In this document: positions 8,737 through 10,971 of the stretch, in pieces
Position numbering within the stretch: position 1 is the first letter of the stretch
How the letters are laid out: every line of letters starts with the position of its first letter
From: Phoronis pallida
Lineage: Eukaryota; Phoronida; Phoronidae
Assembly (NCBI GenBank): GCA_028565715.1
Contig: JAOXYC010220461.1
Coordinates: 1 to 10,971, forward strand
DNA: 10,971 bases
Direction of reading: 5' to 3'
Translations under genes and position numbers: made by a program
The notes under the pieces: generated by a model
Database searches by the model: none
What the model saw: only the letters and a program-made list of their open reading frames with translations
Told to the model about the DNA's origin: nothing

Positions 8737-8952
8737 AATAAAGTTGAAAAATTACACAAATATGTTGAGGTCCATGTCGACGTTTCGGTTTATTCGGCAA
8801 TGCATAAGGATGTCATGATATAAATTTTGTTCCCTGATCAATGGATGTGTATATAACTCTTTTTTAATGTTGCTTTTCTTGATGATGGTTGCCGAATAAA
8901 CCGAAACGTCGACTTGGACCTCAACATATTTGTGTTATTTTTCAACTTTATT
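8737..8952. mobile_element. Inverted repeat (64-bp arms) with a Penelope-type hammerhead-like core
   Basis: Arms 8737-8800 and 8889-8952 are inverted copies with two mismatches, enclosing an 88-bp loop. Each arm contains GCCGAATAAACCGAAACGTC-type sequence read toward the outside. In the right arm and adjoining loop the plus strand reads TTGATGA (8879-8885), T, GGTT (8887-8890), loop GCCGAATA, AACC (8899-8902), GAAA (8903-8906), CGTC (8907-8910). This is the layout of a minimal type I hammerhead (CTGATGA, stem II, GAAAC, GTC) as found in Penelope-like retroelements, with the invariant first C replaced by T and no clear stem I. It is probably a decayed relic, inactive as it stands. No reverse-transcriptase frame is present. 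Confidence 0.6.
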
Positions 8953-9679
8953 CTGATGTTATGACCAAAAACCAAATTAATCAATGTTACTTTTATTAAA
9001 ATAAAGAAACATTTACGATTGTTCGGATTTCAGAAATATCTGGCCCTAGCTATCATAACCTACACCAATTAGTATCTGGCCCTACACTACCAGTTAGAGT
9101 TTGCTGGCTGGCAAAACATTTGTGGTCGGTGTTTGGAATTTGGTCAACACGGTGCCGCTGCCTTAACCTAAAGTAAGTGTGAACCTTAGTGACTGGGGGT
9201 CAGTTTTCATGAAATACAAAACATACTGTTGATTTTGTTTAATTTACAAAAAAAAAAAAATTATTTTTTTAACAAGGATTTCAAGAACAACACATACTAT
9301 ACATTCATGGTTTTATATAGTCTTTTGTGTATTCAAGGGAAATGGGTCTCAAAATTTCCCTAATTTTTTTAGTTTTGAAAATATTGAATTTTAGTGCTAA
9401 AATTTTCTTAAATTTTGTTTTTTATGAGTCTTCATTTTTGAAGCTTTATATCTCAGCAATGGAGGGATAAATCAACAATCTGAGATCCGTTTCCCTCCTT
9501 CTAAGCCTCTTTAAATGTTCACTCTTCTGGCCTCTCATTGGCCCTCTTCTTTGAAGTTGAGCTGGTTGCCAAATAAAGGTAAAGAGGACTTTTAGATGAC
9601 GTTGACACCATGCTACTGATTCACTGGTCAGGTAGATGAATAAGTTATCGAATGCTGAAACAATTCTTCGATTCAATTG
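8953..9679. other. No gene seen; poly-A/T tracts and small repeats
   Basis: It holds a direct repeat tatctggcccta (about 9040 and 9074), A and T runs at 9247-9270, and a hairpin AATTTTAG/CTAAAATT at 9387-9404. The minus-strand open frame 9446-9703 starts inside the tRNA-like fragment and shows no domain I recognise. Confidence 0.45.
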
Positions 9680-9718
9680 GGAATCGAACCCACGAAATCT
9701 CACTTAAACCAGTGAGCA
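9680..9718 (-). repeat. tRNA-like fragment, possible SINE head
   Basis: On the minus strand TGCTCACTGGT (9718-9708) resembles an A-box and GGTTCGATTCC (9690-9680) matches the B-box consensus. Only 17 bases separate them, too few for a normal tRNA, and the anticodon arm cannot form with a 7-base loop. This suggests a deleted or tRNA-derived SINE head rather than a functional tRNA. Confidence 0.35.
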
Positions 9719-10139
9719 TCAAAATCTTTAAATAGACTTAACATATTTCGATGGATGTCAAGACCTTTAACACAATTTTGGACCTCTCAAGTGTATTGCT
9801 CATAAATGGCTGCGTGAACTGGAGTAGAGCCAAACATCTCGAAAACCCGTCATATCTGGTTTAATGCCAAACCGCAGATTTTTTAGCTTGACTCGTTGTC
9901 AATCAAACTATCAACACTCGCGACACCGACTCGTTTGAGCCGCACTCAATGAAATTAGGGCACAGTTCTTGTCCTCTTACAATCATATTTAGGCATGTGA
10001 TTCGACTGTAGAATGACTTAGTGGATCGTTTGCTTCGCCAAATATTACCCACCATAAAATACAAATTAGCGACATCTGTTGTAAGTCGCAAAAACTAAAA
10101 CTAGACCCTTTTGCCTTAAAGGCAACAGTAACTCTGCAC
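9719..10139. other. No gene seen
   Basis: Unremarkable AT-rich sequence. The minus-strand frames at 9903-10091 and 9989-10228 show no domain or conserved motif. Confidence 0.45.
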
Positions 10140-10450
10140 ACCTGGCTATCAATTTGAGTCTTGATATCAATTGTGAGCTTTGTAACTCTTAACAATACCC
10201 TTTTGCACTTGATGACCTCAACTTGCACCGATTGACATCAAATTTCAAAAATCAATTTCTGCGATCGATATGAGCCTATGTATCAATTTTGACCTTCGTA
10301 GCTCTAAAAATAAGGTTTTGCACTTGATGACCTAAACTTGCACCGATTGACCCCAAATTACAAAAATCACTTTTGGCGATCGATATAAGCCTAAATATCA
10401 ATTTTGAGCTTTGTAGCTCTCAAAATAAGATTTTGCACTTGATGACCTCA
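10140..10450. repeat. 115-bp tandem repeat
   Basis: The landmark gcacttgatgacct recurs at 10205, 10320 and 10435, exactly 115 bp apart. Each full unit continues aacttgcaccgattga, a caaatt block, gcgatcgatat, then tatcaattttga, gtagctct and aaaataag. The first unit is partial (from about 10140, 'tatcaattt'), two units are full, and a third breaks off at about 10450 into a short palindrome (CTTTGAG ... CTCAAAG, 10452-10473). Copies differ at roughly one base in ten. Confidence 0.85.
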
Positions 10451-10504
10451 ACTTTGAGTTTCGAAGCTCAAAGAATAATGTTTTGATATGGGGTTCATAG
10501 TAAT

Positions 10505-10548
10505 TGACAAAGAAACAAGATCAAAGGTAAAATTAAATATGATTTATT
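10505..10548 (-). promoter_or_regulatory. Candidate polyadenylation signal (minus strand)
   Basis: On the minus strand AATAAA (10548-10543) is followed 20-35 bases later by a U/GU-rich stretch (CTTGTTTCTTTGT, about 10520-10508), the usual layout of a metazoan cleavage and polyadenylation site. It coincides with the edge of the AT-rich block to its right. Confidence 0.45.
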
Positions 10549-10971
10549 AACATTAAACTTTACTTCATATAATATATTGTTTGTAACAATTTTACTAAAA
10601 TCAAATATAACTCATCAACACAACATATACCATTTGTAAGAAATATCACATCTTAAATACAATTCAAATATATAATGAAGATAGTTTACAATGTAACAAG
10701 ACAACCCATTTTTAAATAAATTACAAATATTTACAAATTATATCAATTAGTGTGTACTGTTTTATATACAAATATCATTGAACATATTCACAACTAATGA
10801 AGAATAACAATATTTACATATTCACAATTAGTAAATTTAATAATAAAATATAATAATATTTACACGACTGTACAGAGACACATTGATACTGAATTACTAC
10901 ATTATATCACATGATTATTTATAATTCAAACCAAATAATAAATAATGTGTCTAATAAGAAATTGTAACAAT
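10525..10971 (-). other. Candidate 3' UTR of a gene entering from the right
   Basis: A uniformly AT-rich block (about 80% A+T by eye) with no open frame, sharply different from the repeats at its left and ending at the polyadenylation signal above. On the minus strand it carries four matches to the Pumilio element UGUANAUA: 10864-10857, 10818-10811, 10770-10763 and 10735-10728. Three read TGTAAATA and one TGTATATA. No coding exon of the presumed gene is in the window, so the call rests on composition and signals only. It could instead be plain AT-rich intergenic DNA. Confidence 0.4.

Noticed and set aside
8879-8910. An active hammerhead ribozyme.
   Set aside because: The first core base is T instead of C and the flanks do not pair to form stem I, so I call it a degenerate, hammerhead-like relic only.
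9446-9703. Basic minus-strand frame of 85 codons as a possible protein.
   Set aside because: It starts within a tRNA-like fragment, has no recognisable domain and no splice or transcript signals.

Overview
The window looks like nuclear genomic DNA from an animal, most likely a marine invertebrate. The DNA is AT-rich, coding sequence is sparse, one gene is split by introns with good GT/AG splice sites, and the rest is crowded with short non-autonomous repeats. An array of about 161-bp tandem units ending in an (ACGG)n-type microsatellite and a terminal hairpin recalls the pearl / Helitron-like elements described from bivalve molluscs. A bivalve or other lophotrochozoan is therefore my best guess, but the sequence does not prove it. 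Nothing looks bacterial or viral.

Left half (about 1-5230): one minus-strand kelch-repeat gene. I assembled six exons by hand: 4835-5199, 3719-3819, 3220-3400, 1537-1652, 748-933 and 129-251. They join without a frame break (intron phases 2, 1, 2, 1, 1, then 1 at the open end) into 357 residues with five diglycine kelch repeats. An ATG at 5199 with an in-frame upstream stop marks the start. The 3' end lies beyond the left edge. No BTB or BACK domain precedes the repeats. The introns carry a pearl-like tandem-repeat element (intron 3), a roughly 200-bp element with terminal inverted repeats (intron 5) and a tRNA-like B-box (intron 4).

Middle and right (about 5230-10500): no conserved gene recognised. 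There is one 70-codon plus-strand reading frame with a signal-peptide-like start (6054-6266, weak). Mobile or repeat structures follow: a near-perfect foldback element (6970-7259), a small hAT-like element with a 20-bp perfect palindrome (7344-7504), an inverted repeat whose right arm contains a degenerate hammerhead-ribozyme-like core of the Penelope type (8737-8952), a tRNA-like fragment with both A- and B-box resemblance (about 9680-9718), and a 115-bp tandem repeat (10140-10450).

Right edge (about 10520-10971): a very AT-rich block that reads, on the minus strand, like the 3' UTR of a gene entering from the right. It has an AATAAA signal followed by a U/GU-rich stretch at its end and four Pumilio-type UGUA(A/U)AUA motifs within 137 bp.

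All exon joins, element names and domain calls are by eye; no alignment or database search was run.
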